Assembly (NCBI GenBank): GCA_903844785.1
Contig: CAIMVB010000196.1
Location: 1-13,532, forward strand
DNA from: an uncultured Rhodospirillales bacterium
GTDB taxonomy: Bacteria > Pseudomonadota > Alphaproteobacteria > Acetobacterales > Acetobacteraceae
DNA: 13,532 nucleotides
Direction of reading: 5' to 3'
Shown here: piece after piece, positions 7,384 to 13,532 of the stretch
Layout of the letters: each line of letters opens with the position of its first letter
Numbering within the stretch: the first letter of the stretch is position 1
Position numbers and translations under genes: made by a program
The notes under the pieces: model-generated
What the model was told of the DNA's origin: nothing
What the model saw: only the letters and a program-made list of their open reading frames with translations
The model's database searches: none

Positions 7384-8493
7384 TTACCCTGCAGCACCGG
7401 CAGAAAGAATTCGGCGAAAGATCGGCACGGCAGCCGCCAGATCGGCCAGCGCCACACATTCGCGCGGCGTATGGGCGGTGGCGATAGTGCCGGGCCCCAG
7501 AATCACACAGGGGGCGATATCCTGTAATTCACTGGCATCGGTGCCGTAAGGCGCGGTGGCGGCGGGCTGGCCGGTGATATCCACCGCCAGCCGGATCAAT
7601 GGATGATCCGCCGGTAATTCCGGCGGCGTACCTTCGCGCCTTTCGGTCAATTCCACCCCGGCACGCTTCGCTGCTGCCTGCACCGCGGCTTCAATGCCAC
7701 TCACATCAATGCGCCGGCTGCGGCGGAATTTTATGCGGACCGTCGCCTGCGCCACCGTCACATTCACTGCCGTGCCGTGATTATCAATCACCATGTTGAA
7801 ATCAGAAAAGGGCGGGTCGTAAGCCGCATCATGATAGGCAGGGTCAAAGCGCAGCTTTTCGTAAATGGCTTTCATTTCCGCCATGAAGGGTATCAGCGCC
7901 CAATTCGCATTCAGCCCCTTGCCGGTAGAAGAATGCGCCTGCTCACCACGCGCAATGGCGGTATATTCGATATGGCTGCGATGCCCGCGCACTGGCGCCA
8001 AGCCCGTTGGTTCCGCCACCACAATTCCCTGCAAGCCAAGCGATGCCGCCAGCTTCGATTGCGCGGCGATGATGCGCGCGCCCTGCTTGGTGGTTTCCTC
8101 ATCCGCCGTCAGCAGCAATGTGGCGGGTACATGGGCGGGCAGGCCTCGGGCGGCGATAATGCAGGCCGCGACCGGCCCCTTCATATCCACGCTGCCCAGG
8201 CCATGCAGCACGCCATCTGCGATGCGCGGCGTCCAAGGCGGGTCTGTCCAGCTGGTTTCCGGCACCGTATCCATATGCCCCGACAGCGCATAACCGCCAC
8301 GCGGGCCGCGATGCGCGACCAGGGCGCGCTTCGCCACCCCTTGCGGGTCTGTGTAATCCAGGCGTTCGACCTCAAACCCGGCCAATTCGGCTTCGATCCT
8401 ATCCGCTAGGGGCAGGTTGGAGACGGAGGAACGGCTATCAATCGCCACCAGATCGGCGGCCAGGCGGGTTACGGCTTCGGCGTCATTGCTCAT
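7384..8493 (-). CDS. M20-family deacylase/peptidase (ArgE/DapE-like)
   Basis: A 369-residue cytosolic metallohydrolase of the M20 family, which contains acetylornithine deacetylase (ArgE), succinyl-diaminopimelate desuccinylase (DapE) and carboxypeptidase G2. The dinuclear zinc ligands and catalytic acid are in order: SGHMDTVP with His73 and Asp75, SVDMKGP with bridging Asp103, ADEETT with catalytic Glu132 and ligand Glu133, VAEPTG with Glu161, and ATAHTPRE with His341. The dimerisation-domain HSS motif is at 187-189. The start is taken at 8493 (MSNDAEAVTR). The frame is open to 8556, but those 21 extra residues look unlike coding sequence and would overlap the divergent gene's upstream region. 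Being divergent from a PLP-enzyme operon, it more likely acts on an N-acyl amino acid or dipeptide in that pathway than in arginine synthesis, although ArgE itself cannot be excluded. Confidence 0.88.
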   Translation of the reverse strand: MSNDAEAVTRLAADLVAIDSRSSVSNLPLADRIEAELAGFEVERLDYTDPQGVAKRALVAHRGPRGGYALSGHMDTVPETSWTDPPWTPRIADGVLHGLGSVDMKGPVAACIIAARGLPAHVPATLLLTADEETTKQGARIIAAQSKLAASLGLQGIVVAEPTGLAPVRGHRSHIEYTAIARGEQAHSSTGKGLNANWALIPFMAEMKAIYEKLRFDPAYHDAAYDPPFSDFNMVIDNHGTAVNVTVAQATVRIKFRRSRRIDVSGIEAAVQAAAKRAGVELTERREGTPPELPADHPLIRLAVDITGQPAATAPYGTDASELQDIAPCVILGPGTIATAHTPRECVALADLAAAVPIFRRILSAGAAG

Positions 8494-8542
8494 GCCCCTA
8501 GCATCCCTTGCGGCGCGGCCCAGGGCAAGCGAGGGTAGGGTT
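8494..8542. promoter_or_regulatory. 49-base divergent intergenic region
   Basis: This short region separates the minus-strand M20 gene from the plus-strand PLP-enzyme operon. It holds GAGGG at 8531-8535, seven bases before the ATG at 8543, which decides that start. On the minus strand, AGGG runs lie upstream of 8493. No clear -35/-10 pair is visible in either direction; at this size, at least one promoter must reach into the neighbouring coding sequence. Shared control of both units is likely but is inference. Confidence 0.45.
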
Positions 8543-9667
8543 ATGACCGAGATCACCTATCTGGACCCCCGCAGCGGGGCCACCTACCCGCTTGCCACGC
8601 CGCGCTGGTGTGGTGACGGCCAAGCCCCCCTGATGCTGACGCCGCTGCCTGGCATTACCCGCGCGGCTATCAAGACTGAGGATCGTTCGCTCTGGCGCTA
8701 TGGCGCGGCGCTGCCCTTTCTGCCGGATGACCCGATCACCATGGGGGAAGGGTGTTCGCCATTGGTACCGCGCGTGATTGGCGGCGCTTCCGCGCTGGTA
8801 AAATGCGAATGGTTCATGCCGACTGGATCCTTCAAGGATCGTGGGGCTTCCGTGATGCTTTCCCTGCTGCGCGCGCAGGGTGTGACGCATGTGCTGGAAG
8901 ATTCATCCGGCAATGGCGGCGCGGCGGTGGCGGCCTATGCCGCGGCGGGCGGAATGCGTGCCAAGATTCTGGTACCGGCTTCAACCTCTCCGGCCAAGAC
9001 GGTGCAATCGCGCGCTTCGGGCGCTGAGATTGAATTGGTGCCAGGCAGCCGGCAGGATTGCGCCGATGCGGCGCTGCGCCAGGCTGCTGATATCTTTTAC
9101 GCCAGCCATAATTGGCACCCCTTCTTCCTTCATGGCACGAAGACGCTGGCCTATGAACTGTGGGAGGATTTGGGCTTTGTCGCACCCGATAATGTGATTG
9201 TGCCCTGCGGCGCGGGTTCCAATGTACTGGGCTGCGGCATTGGCTTTGGCGAATTGCAGCGCGCAGGGGAAATCAGGAAGCTGCCGCGCATCTTTGCCGC
9301 GCAGCCAGAAAATTGTGCGCCAATTGCGCGCGCGTTCTTGAAGCAGCCAGCAGTTGCAGCAGTGCCAACGATTGCGGAAGGCACCGCGATTGCGCAGCCC
9401 ATCCGTACGCCGGAGGTCATGGCTGTGCTGCACGAAAGCCAAGGTAGTGCGGTGATGTTGACTGAAGCCGAGATTGCCGCCGCCACCTTGGAACTGGCGC
9501 GTACCGGCATTTACGTGGAACCCACCTGCGCCCAGGCGGCGGCGGCCTTCGTGAAATTGTTGGAAGCCGGCACGATCCGCGCTGATGAAACCACCGTGGT
9601 GGTACTGACCGGCACGGGTTTGAAATCCACCCCGCGCATCGCGGAACTTTTGGGAGTAGCCATCTGA
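8543..9667 (+). CDS. Threonine-synthase-like PLP-dependent enzyme (fold type II)
   Basis: A 374-residue fold-type-II PLP enzyme, the group that includes threonine synthase, threonine/serine dehydratase and diaminopropionate ammonia-lyase. The Schiff-base lysine is Lys98 in PTGSFKDRGA (93-102), the PLP-phosphate/ring site is SSGNGGAA (121-128), and the back of the pocket is seen in CGAGSNVLG and VVLTGTGLKS. The N-terminus (YLDPRSGATYPL...PRWCGDG) echoes the zinc-ribbon-like start of archaeal-type threonine synthases, but only one cysteine (C23) remains. The reaction is unknown: beta-replacement, dehydration and ammonia elimination are all possible. The true start is 8543, backed by GAGGG seven bases upstream; the frame is open to 8417, but that extension runs through the opposite-strand M20 gene. 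Its TGA overlaps the next ATG (TGATG), so it is the first gene of a coupled operon. Confidence 0.88.
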   Translation: MTEITYLDPRSGATYPLATPRWCGDGQAPLMLTPLPGITRAAIKTEDRSLWRYGAALPFLPDDPITMGEGCSPLVPRVIGGASALVKCEWFMPTGSFKDRGASVMLSLLRAQGVTHVLEDSSGNGGAAVAAYAAAGGMRAKILVPASTSPAKTVQSRASGAEIELVPGSRQDCADAALRQAADIFYASHNWHPFFLHGTKTLAYELWEDLGFVAPDNVIVPCGAGSNVLGCGIGFGELQRAGEIRKLPRIFAAQPENCAPIARAFLKQPAVAAVPTIAEGTAIAQPIRTPEVMAVLHESQGSAVMLTEAEIAAATLELARTGIYVEPTCAQAAAAFVKLLEAGTIRADETTVVVLTGTGLKSTPRIAELLGVAI

Positions 9668-11172
9668 TGGCCGGGCCGCGCATTGCCCTTTTGGGCTTTT
9701 CCATTGAATGCAACCGCTTTGCGCCCCCGGCGACTTTGCGGGATTTTGAAACGCGCTGCCTGATCGCGGGCGATACTATTGTGACCGATGCGCGTTCCGC
9801 TGCCCCCGCCGCGCTTGGTGAAATGCCGGGCTTTGTCACGGCCATGGATGCCAGCGGCGCCTGGGAACCCTGCCCCATCTTGCTCGCCATGGCGGAGCCC
9901 AATGGCCCGGTCGAACAAGCCGTTTTCGATGGCTTTATGCAGCAATGGCGCGAAGGGCTGATTGCGCTGAAAGGCCGCGTGGATGGCGTTTATTGCGTGC
10001 TGCATGGTGCGGGCTTGGCGACTGCCGATCTTGACCCGGAAGGCAGTCTGCAAGCGCTGATCCGTGAAATTCTCGGCGATGTTCCCCTCGTATGTTCTTA
10101 CGATCTGCACGGCAATGTATCCGACCGCATGGTGGCGCTGACCGATGCCTTTGTCGGCTATCGCACCAATCCACATCTGGATATGCGTGAACGCGGCGCG
10201 GAAAGTGCGGTGCTGATGCGCCGCCTGCTGGCCGGTGAGCGTTTCCATCGCGCCTTCCGCCGCTTACCGATTGTGGCGCCCACGGTTTCCATGCTGACGG
10301 CGCAGGGGCCTTATGCGGAGGTGATCAACCTCGGCCAGGAATGGGCAGCGCAAGATAAGCGTATTGCCAATGTCTCCATCATGGGCGGCTTTGCCTATGG
10401 CGACACGCCTTTCAACGGCATGGCGGTGATCATCACCGCGACGGACCAGGCAGCAGCGGAAGGACTCGCGGATCGTCTTGCGGCGGCGGCCTGGGAAAGG
10501 CGCGGGCGCTTCATTGCCAATCTGACGGCGCTTGAAGACGCAACACAAAAGGCGCTGCATAGCCCTGTGCCGCTGGCTTTCGCTGATGTCGCCGATAATC
10601 CCGGTGGTGGCGGGCGGGGCAATACCATGTGGATACTGGAAGCCTTCCATCGCGCCGGCGTGCAGAATTGCCTGGTGGGCGTGATCCATGATCCCGCCCT
10701 GGCGGCAGAAGCACATAAGCTTGGCAAGGGCGCCCGCTTCACCGCGCGCTTTAACCGCGATGTCGCTACCGATGATCCTTTCAGCAAGCCCTTCAGCGCG
10801 GAAGCGGAAGTGGTGGCGCTTTCTGATGGCCGCGTGACTGGCCGACGCGGCATTTTCGCCGGCACTGCCATGACGCTTGGCGCCACGGCGGCCTTGCAGA
10901 TCGGCGGCATGACCGTGGTGGTGATTTCCATCCGCACGCAATGCGCTGATCCCGCCTTCTTCGAACATCTTGGGCTTGATGTCGGCAAGGCACGCGCCGT
11001 GGTGGTGAAATCGCGCGGGCATTTCCGTGGCGGCTTCGACGAATTCTTCAAGCATGAGCAGATTGTGGAGGTGGATTGCCCGGGCCTGACTTCCCCCATT
11101 CTGACGCGCTTTGATTGGAAGCATATGCCAAGACCTGTTCTGCCGATTGATAAGGAAGCGCGTTGGCCATGA
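9667..11172 (+). CDS. M81-family (MlrC-like) metallohydrolase
   Basis: A 501-residue zinc hydrolase of peptidase family M81, named after microcystinase C (MlrC), which cuts the linear tetrapeptide left from microcystin. The N-terminal domain (about 1-295) has the family blocks SIECNRFAP (12-20), VLHGAG (111-116), SYDLHGN with Asp146/His148 and YRTNPHLD with His170. The D-x-H plus 22 residues to H spacing equals that reported for MlrC's zinc ligands. The C-terminal domain (from about 303) shows ADVADNPGGGGRGN. Most M81 members occur in bacteria that never see microcystin, so a small peptide or amide substrate is more likely. The gene starts on the last base of the preceding stop codon, with GGGAG ten bases upstream, and overlaps the next gene by four. 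The substrate is presumably shared with the two flanking PLP enzymes. Confidence 0.9.
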   Translation: MAGPRIALLGFSIECNRFAPPATLRDFETRCLIAGDTIVTDARSAAPAALGEMPGFVTAMDASGAWEPCPILLAMAEPNGPVEQAVFDGFMQQWREGLIALKGRVDGVYCVLHGAGLATADLDPEGSLQALIREILGDVPLVCSYDLHGNVSDRMVALTDAFVGYRTNPHLDMRERGAESAVLMRRLLAGERFHRAFRRLPIVAPTVSMLTAQGPYAEVINLGQEWAAQDKRIANVSIMGGFAYGDTPFNGMAVIITATDQAAAEGLADRLAAAAWERRGRFIANLTALEDATQKALHSPVPLAFADVADNPGGGGRGNTMWILEAFHRAGVQNCLVGVIHDPALAAEAHKLGKGARFTARFNRDVATDDPFSKPFSAEAEVVALSDGRVTGRRGIFAGTAMTLGATAALQIGGMTVVVISIRTQCADPAFFEHLGLDVGKARAVVVKSRGHFRGGFDEFFKHEQIVEVDCPGLTSPILTRFDWKHMPRPVLPIDKEARWP

Positions 11173-12275
11173 AGCTGGATGATCTGCCCACCCCCTGCCT
11201 GGTGCTGGAACTTGGCATTCTGAAGCGCAATCTGGCGCGCATGGCGGATGCTGTAGCGCGCCATCCGGGCCTGAAATTGCGCCCGCATATGAAAACCGCA
11301 AAAAGCCTGGCGGTGGCGGCACTCGCCGCGCCAGATCACGGGCCGATTACCGTCAGCACCGTGGCCGAAGCGCGCTATTTCGCTGGTGGCGGCTATCGGG
11401 ATCAGATTTACGCCGTTGGCATTACGCCCCAAAAGCTGGATGCGATTGCCGCGATCAATGCGCAAGGCAATGATGTGAAGATCATCACCGATGATCTGGA
11501 AGTCGCCAGCGCCATCGCGGCGCATCCCGGTATTTTGCCGACGCTGATTGAAGTGGATTGTGGCGAAGGACGTGGCGGTATTGCGCCTGATTCAGCGGCG
11601 CTGGCGGAAATTGCTCAACGGCTTGGCGCGCGCTGCGCCGGCATCATGACCCATGCCGGGCATTCCTATGCGGAACGCAACGAAGACGGCATGCGCAAAA
11701 TCGCTGAAGCGGAACGCGCCGGCGCGGTGTTGGCGGCCGAGCGTTTGCGCGGCATGGGAATCACGCCGCGCGTTGTCTCCGCCGGGTCTTCGCCCACCGC
11801 GCTTTATGGGCAATCCATGACCGGCATCACGGATATCCGCGCCGGCGTTTATATGTTCGGTGATTTGTTCCAAGGGCAGATCGGTACGCATGGCATGGAA
11901 GATATTGCCGTGACCGTGCTTTCTGCCGTCACCTCCCGCAAGATGGATCGCAATGCGGTGCTCATTGATGCGGGCGGTATTGCGCTTTCCAAGGATCGCA
12001 GCACCCAGGCGGCACCGAAGGATTTCGGCTTCGGGATCATGCTGGATCGCCAAGGCAAATGGTCCTTTGGGGAGGCGATTGTGGCGCGCACCCATCAGGA
12101 ACACGGCGAAGTGCGCGGCGATGGCCCGCTACCTTTCGCGGAACTCCCTGTCGGCGCCCTGGTGCGTGTGGCACCGAACCACACATGCCTGACCGTCTCG
12201 GCGCATGACCGCTATTACGTGGTGGATGGCGGGGATGAGGTGATTGCCGTCTGGGACCGCGTGAATGGCTGGTAG
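11169..12275 (+). CDS. D-threonine aldolase / D-serine dehydratase-like PLP enzyme (fold type III)
   Basis: A 368-residue fold-type-III enzyme of the alanine-racemase-like group. The N-terminal barrel begins LDDLPTPCLVLE, with the PLP lysine expected at Lys42 in RPHMKTAKS (38-46). VSAGSSPTA is the phosphate-binding region. The C-terminal beta domain ends with PNHTCLTV, giving a His338-x-Cys340 metal site. Characterised D-serine dehydratases use His-x-Cys for zinc, while characterised D-threonine aldolases use His-x-Asp, so this protein leans to the dehydratase side although annotation pipelines would probably call it an aldolase. The usual KTHK after the lysine is KTAK. Start: ATG 11169 overlaps the previous stop (ATGA); AAGGA at 11152-11156 is 12 bases away and would sit better before an in-frame TTG at 11163, which would add two residues. 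Last gene of the coupled operon. Confidence 0.88.
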   Translation: MKLDDLPTPCLVLELGILKRNLARMADAVARHPGLKLRPHMKTAKSLAVAALAAPDHGPITVSTVAEARYFAGGGYRDQIYAVGITPQKLDAIAAINAQGNDVKIITDDLEVASAIAAHPGILPTLIEVDCGEGRGGIAPDSAALAEIAQRLGARCAGIMTHAGHSYAERNEDGMRKIAEAERAGAVLAAERLRGMGITPRVVSAGSSPTALYGQSMTGITDIRAGVYMFGDLFQGQIGTHGMEDIAVTVLSAVTSRKMDRNAVLIDAGGIALSKDRSTQAAPKDFGFGIMLDRQGKWSFGEAIVARTHQEHGEVRGDGPLPFAELPVGALVRVAPNHTCLTVSAHDRYYVVDGGDEVIAVWDRVNGW

Positions 12276-12302
12276 CGCCGCGGCCTTGTCATGAAAGCTT
12301 CA

Positions 12303-12331
12303 CTGGCAGGGCGGGTAAATTCCATTATACT
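12303..12331 (+). promoter_or_regulatory. Predicted promoter of the ars operon (leaderless)
   Basis: CTGGCA at 12303-12308 (4 of 6 matches to TTGACA) and TATACT at 12326-12331 (5 of 6 matches to TATAAT) are separated by exactly 17 bases. A start point six to seven bases after the -10 box falls on or next to the A of the ATG at 12338. There is no Shine-Dalgarno sequence in front of that ATG. The sequence therefore suggests a leaderless mRNA. Confidence 0.55.
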
Positions 12332-12344
12332 AGAATTATGGAAT
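12319..12344. promoter_or_regulatory. 26-base palindrome, candidate ArsR operator
   Basis: The half sites ATTCCAT (12319-12325) and ATGGAAT (12338-12344) are exact reverse complements. The 12 bases between them are symmetric at 8 positions, so only two base pairs of the 13-pair palindrome fail. It is AT-rich in a GC-rich window, covers the -10 box and ends inside the second and third codons of the ArsR-ArsC gene. Size, symmetry and position suit the homodimeric winged-helix ArsR family, so autorepression is likely. Confidence 0.7.
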
Positions 12345-13138
12345 CAGAATCCGCTGCTGCCGCTTTTGCCGCCCTAGGGCAGCCCACCCGGCTGGCCCTG
12401 ATCCAAAACCTGCAGCGGGCGGGGCCTGAAGGCCTGCCCGCTGGGGATATCGCTGACGCACTGGGTGTGCCGCCTTCCACGCTCTCCTTCCATTTGCGTG
12501 CGCTGGAGGAAGCCGGGCTGATTACGCCACAGCGCCAAGGACGCAATGTTCTCTACGCCAGCGCCCCCGCCACTTTTGCGGCGCTGATGGGGTTTCTTGG
12601 CGGGGCCGCGACGCCGATCGCACGGCCAGGCCGGGCCTTGCAGGTGCTTTTCTTGTGCACGCGCAATTCCGCGCGCTCGATCATGGCGGAAGCTATTCTG
12701 AACCGTATCGGCGGTGGGCGCTTTCGCGCCTATTCCGCAGGATCGGAACCCGCGCCCGATGGCCCGCTACCAGAAGTGCTCGCGCAACTTCAGGCGCTTC
12801 AGCATGACGTGGCGCCTTTGCGGTCCAAATCCTGGGAGGAATTCAGGGGGCCGGATGCGCCGCGCTTTGATTTCGTGATCGCGCTGTGTGACACGCTGGA
12901 AGGCCAGCGCTGCCCAGATTTTGGCGATACCATCACGAGCGCGGCCTGGCCCTTGCCCGACCCCGCCAAATTCTCCGGTGGAGGCGCTGAACGCGCCACC
13001 CTATTGAATGAACTTTACGCCGCGCTACGCCGCCGGTTGGAAATTTTCACAAGCCTGCCCTTCACCACGCTGGATCGCATGGCGCTGCAGGCACGGGTTG
13101 AAGCCTTGGGCAATCCGATGGCAGGAGCAAACGCATGA
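12338..13138 (+). CDS. ArsR-ArsC fusion: winged-helix regulator joined to an arsenate-reductase-like LMW phosphatase domain
   Basis: This 266-residue protein has two domains. Residues 1 to about 90 are an ArsR/SmtB-type winged helix ([12 protein letters not shown], recognition helix [18 protein letters not shown], wing [10 protein letters not shown]). Residues 100-240 are a low-molecular-weight-phosphatase fold of the thioredoxin-coupled arsenate reductase kind: P-loop LCTRNSARS (C107 to R113) and the pair C184/C192 in [10 protein letters not shown], followed by WPLPDP with Asp208. These three cysteines are the only ones in the protein and match the three-Cys relay of such reductases. The ArsR part has no cysteine, so canonical As(III) binding in the DNA-binding domain is impossible. 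The start is supported by family alignment from residue 10 on and by the promoter/operator placed exactly on it. It is the first gene of an ars operon, with an ATGA overlap to a GAPDH gene. ArsR-ArsC fusions are known, but which input they sense is unclear. Confidence 0.92.
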   Translation: MESESAAAAFAALGQPTRLALIQNLQRAGPEGLPAGDIADALGVPPSTLSFHLRALEEAGLITPQRQGRNVLYASAPATFAALMGFLGGAATPIARPGRALQVLFLCTRNSARSIMAEAILNRIGGGRFRAYSAGSEPAPDGPLPEVLAQLQALQHDVAPLRSKSWEEFRGPDAPRFDFVIALCDTLEGQRCPDFGDTITSAAWPLPDPAKFSGGGAERATLLNELYAALRRRLEIFTSLPFTTLDRMALQARVEALGNPMAGANA

Positions 13139-13532
13139 GGGTTGGCATCAATGGCATGGGCCGCATTGGACGCTTGGCGTTTCGCGCGGCCTTTGGCGCG
13201 GCGGAGCGCGGTGAGGATGATCCGCGCCAAGCCAATCGGCTGGACATTGTGCATGTGAATGAAGTGAAGGGCGGTGCGGCAGCCACTGCGCATTTGCTGA
13301 CTTTTGATAGCGTGCAGGGTCGTTGGCGCGCACCGATTGCGGCGGAAGGCGCGGATGCTTTGCGTATTGCTGACAAGCGCATCGGCTTTTCCGAATACGC
13401 CACCCCAGGCGCCATTCCCTGGGGTGATTTGGGTGTTGATCTGGTGTTGGAATGCAGCGGTAAATTCCTGACAGAAGCAACGCTCCGCGGACATCTGGAT
13501 CGCGGCGCCAAGCGCGTGATTGTCGCGGCACC
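13135..13532 (+). CDS. ArsJ-associated-type glyceraldehyde-3-phosphate dehydrogenase, 3' partial
   Basis: The first 132 residues of a GAPDH-family enzyme run off the window. The NAD-binding start [11 protein letters not shown] (3-13) and [10 protein letters not shown] (102-111) are diagnostic of the family; the catalytic cysteine near residue 150 is not yet reached. Around residues 40-64, [25 protein letters not shown] differs from housekeeping GAPDH, which has Asp in place of Glu43 and lacks the KGGAA insert-like stretch, and resembles the GAPDH encoded in ars operons next to arsJ. Those enzymes turn glyceraldehyde-3-phosphate and arsenate into the unstable 1-arseno-3-phosphoglycerate, which ArsJ exports. 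AGGAG at 13123-13127 lies seven bases before the ATG, and the ATGA overlap couples it to the ArsR-ArsC fusion. A glycolytic gap gene is the alternative; the ars context argues against it. Confidence 0.88.
   Translation, partial: MRVGINGMGRIGRLAFRAAFGAAERGEDDPRQANRLDIVHVNEVKGGAAATAHLLTFDSVQGRWRAPIAAEGADALRIADKRIGFSEYATPGAIPWGDLGVDLVLECSGKFLTEATLRGHLDRGAKRVIVAA

Noticed and set aside
7777..8409. Plus-strand open frame of 210 codons inside the M20 gene
   Set aside because: No domain, no ribosome binding site, and it lies wholly opposite a gene with a complete set of metal ligands.
8417..8542. N-terminal extension of the threonine-synthase-like protein to 8417
   Set aside because: The extension would run through the start of the well-supported M20 gene; a good ribosome binding site (8531-8535) and family similarity both place the start at 8543.
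8494..8556. 21-residue extension of the M20 protein to 8556
   Set aside because: It would overlap the divergent gene's ribosome binding site and start, and the conserved family region begins after MSNDAEAVTR.
10264..11525. Two long minus-strand open frames over the M81 and aldolase-like genes
   Set aside because: The plus strand holds two motif-rich, overlapping genes here; the minus frames show no domain.
1..13532. tRNA genes, insertion sequences, CRISPR repeats, attachment sites
   Set aside because: Nothing resembling them was found on reading; coding sequence fills almost the entire window and the gaps are under 90 bases.

Overview
The window is a GC-rich, almost fully coding stretch (12 genes that I can support plus a partial one at the right edge; no gap above about 90 bases). 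The mix points to an alphaproteobacterium: a ChvG/ExoS-type stimulus-sensing histidine kinase, a SecB chaperone, a proteobacterial ferrochelatase and a Bug-family solute receptor. The Bug protein, the M81 hydrolase and the codon habits (Asp GAT and Glu GAA favoured in spite of high GC) would fit Acetobacteraceae such as the Roseomonas group, but that placement is a guess. I see no RNA gene, mobile element, CRISPR array or repeat cluster.

Layout. Bases 1-399 hold the end of secB. A strong inverted repeat lies at the start of hemH (ferrochelatase), which is translationally coupled by an ATGA overlap to a HAD-IA phosphatase (to 2248). Then come a DUF805 membrane protein with a Gly/Pro/Gln-rich tail (2311-2859), a ChvG-like sensor kinase without its usual partner ChvI (2908-4596), an exported Bug-type solute-binding protein without transporter genes (4679-5650), and a compact OpgH-like glucosyltransferase without opgG (5701-7371). 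A minus-strand M20 deacylase/peptidase (7384-8493) converges on the glucosyltransferase gene.

Only 49 bases from the M20 gene, transcribed the other way, begins a tightly overlapped three-gene unit (8543-12275): a threonine-synthase-like fold-type-II PLP enzyme, an M81 (MlrC-type) metallohydrolase, and a fold-type-III D-threonine aldolase/D-serine dehydratase-like PLP enzyme. Together with the M20 enzyme this looks like a catabolic module for an N-acylated or peptide-like hydroxy-amino acid. The substrate is unknown.

The right end (12303 onward) is the start of an arsenic operon: a well-formed palindrome that overlays a promoter and the start codon, an ArsR-ArsC fusion protein, and, coupled by ATGA, the beginning of a glyceraldehyde-3-phosphate dehydrogenase that resembles the ArsJ-associated kind. 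It predicts an arsJ efflux gene just outside the window. The ArsR domain has no cysteine at all, so the fused arsenate-reductase-like domain may be the sensor. This is the most interesting system in the window.
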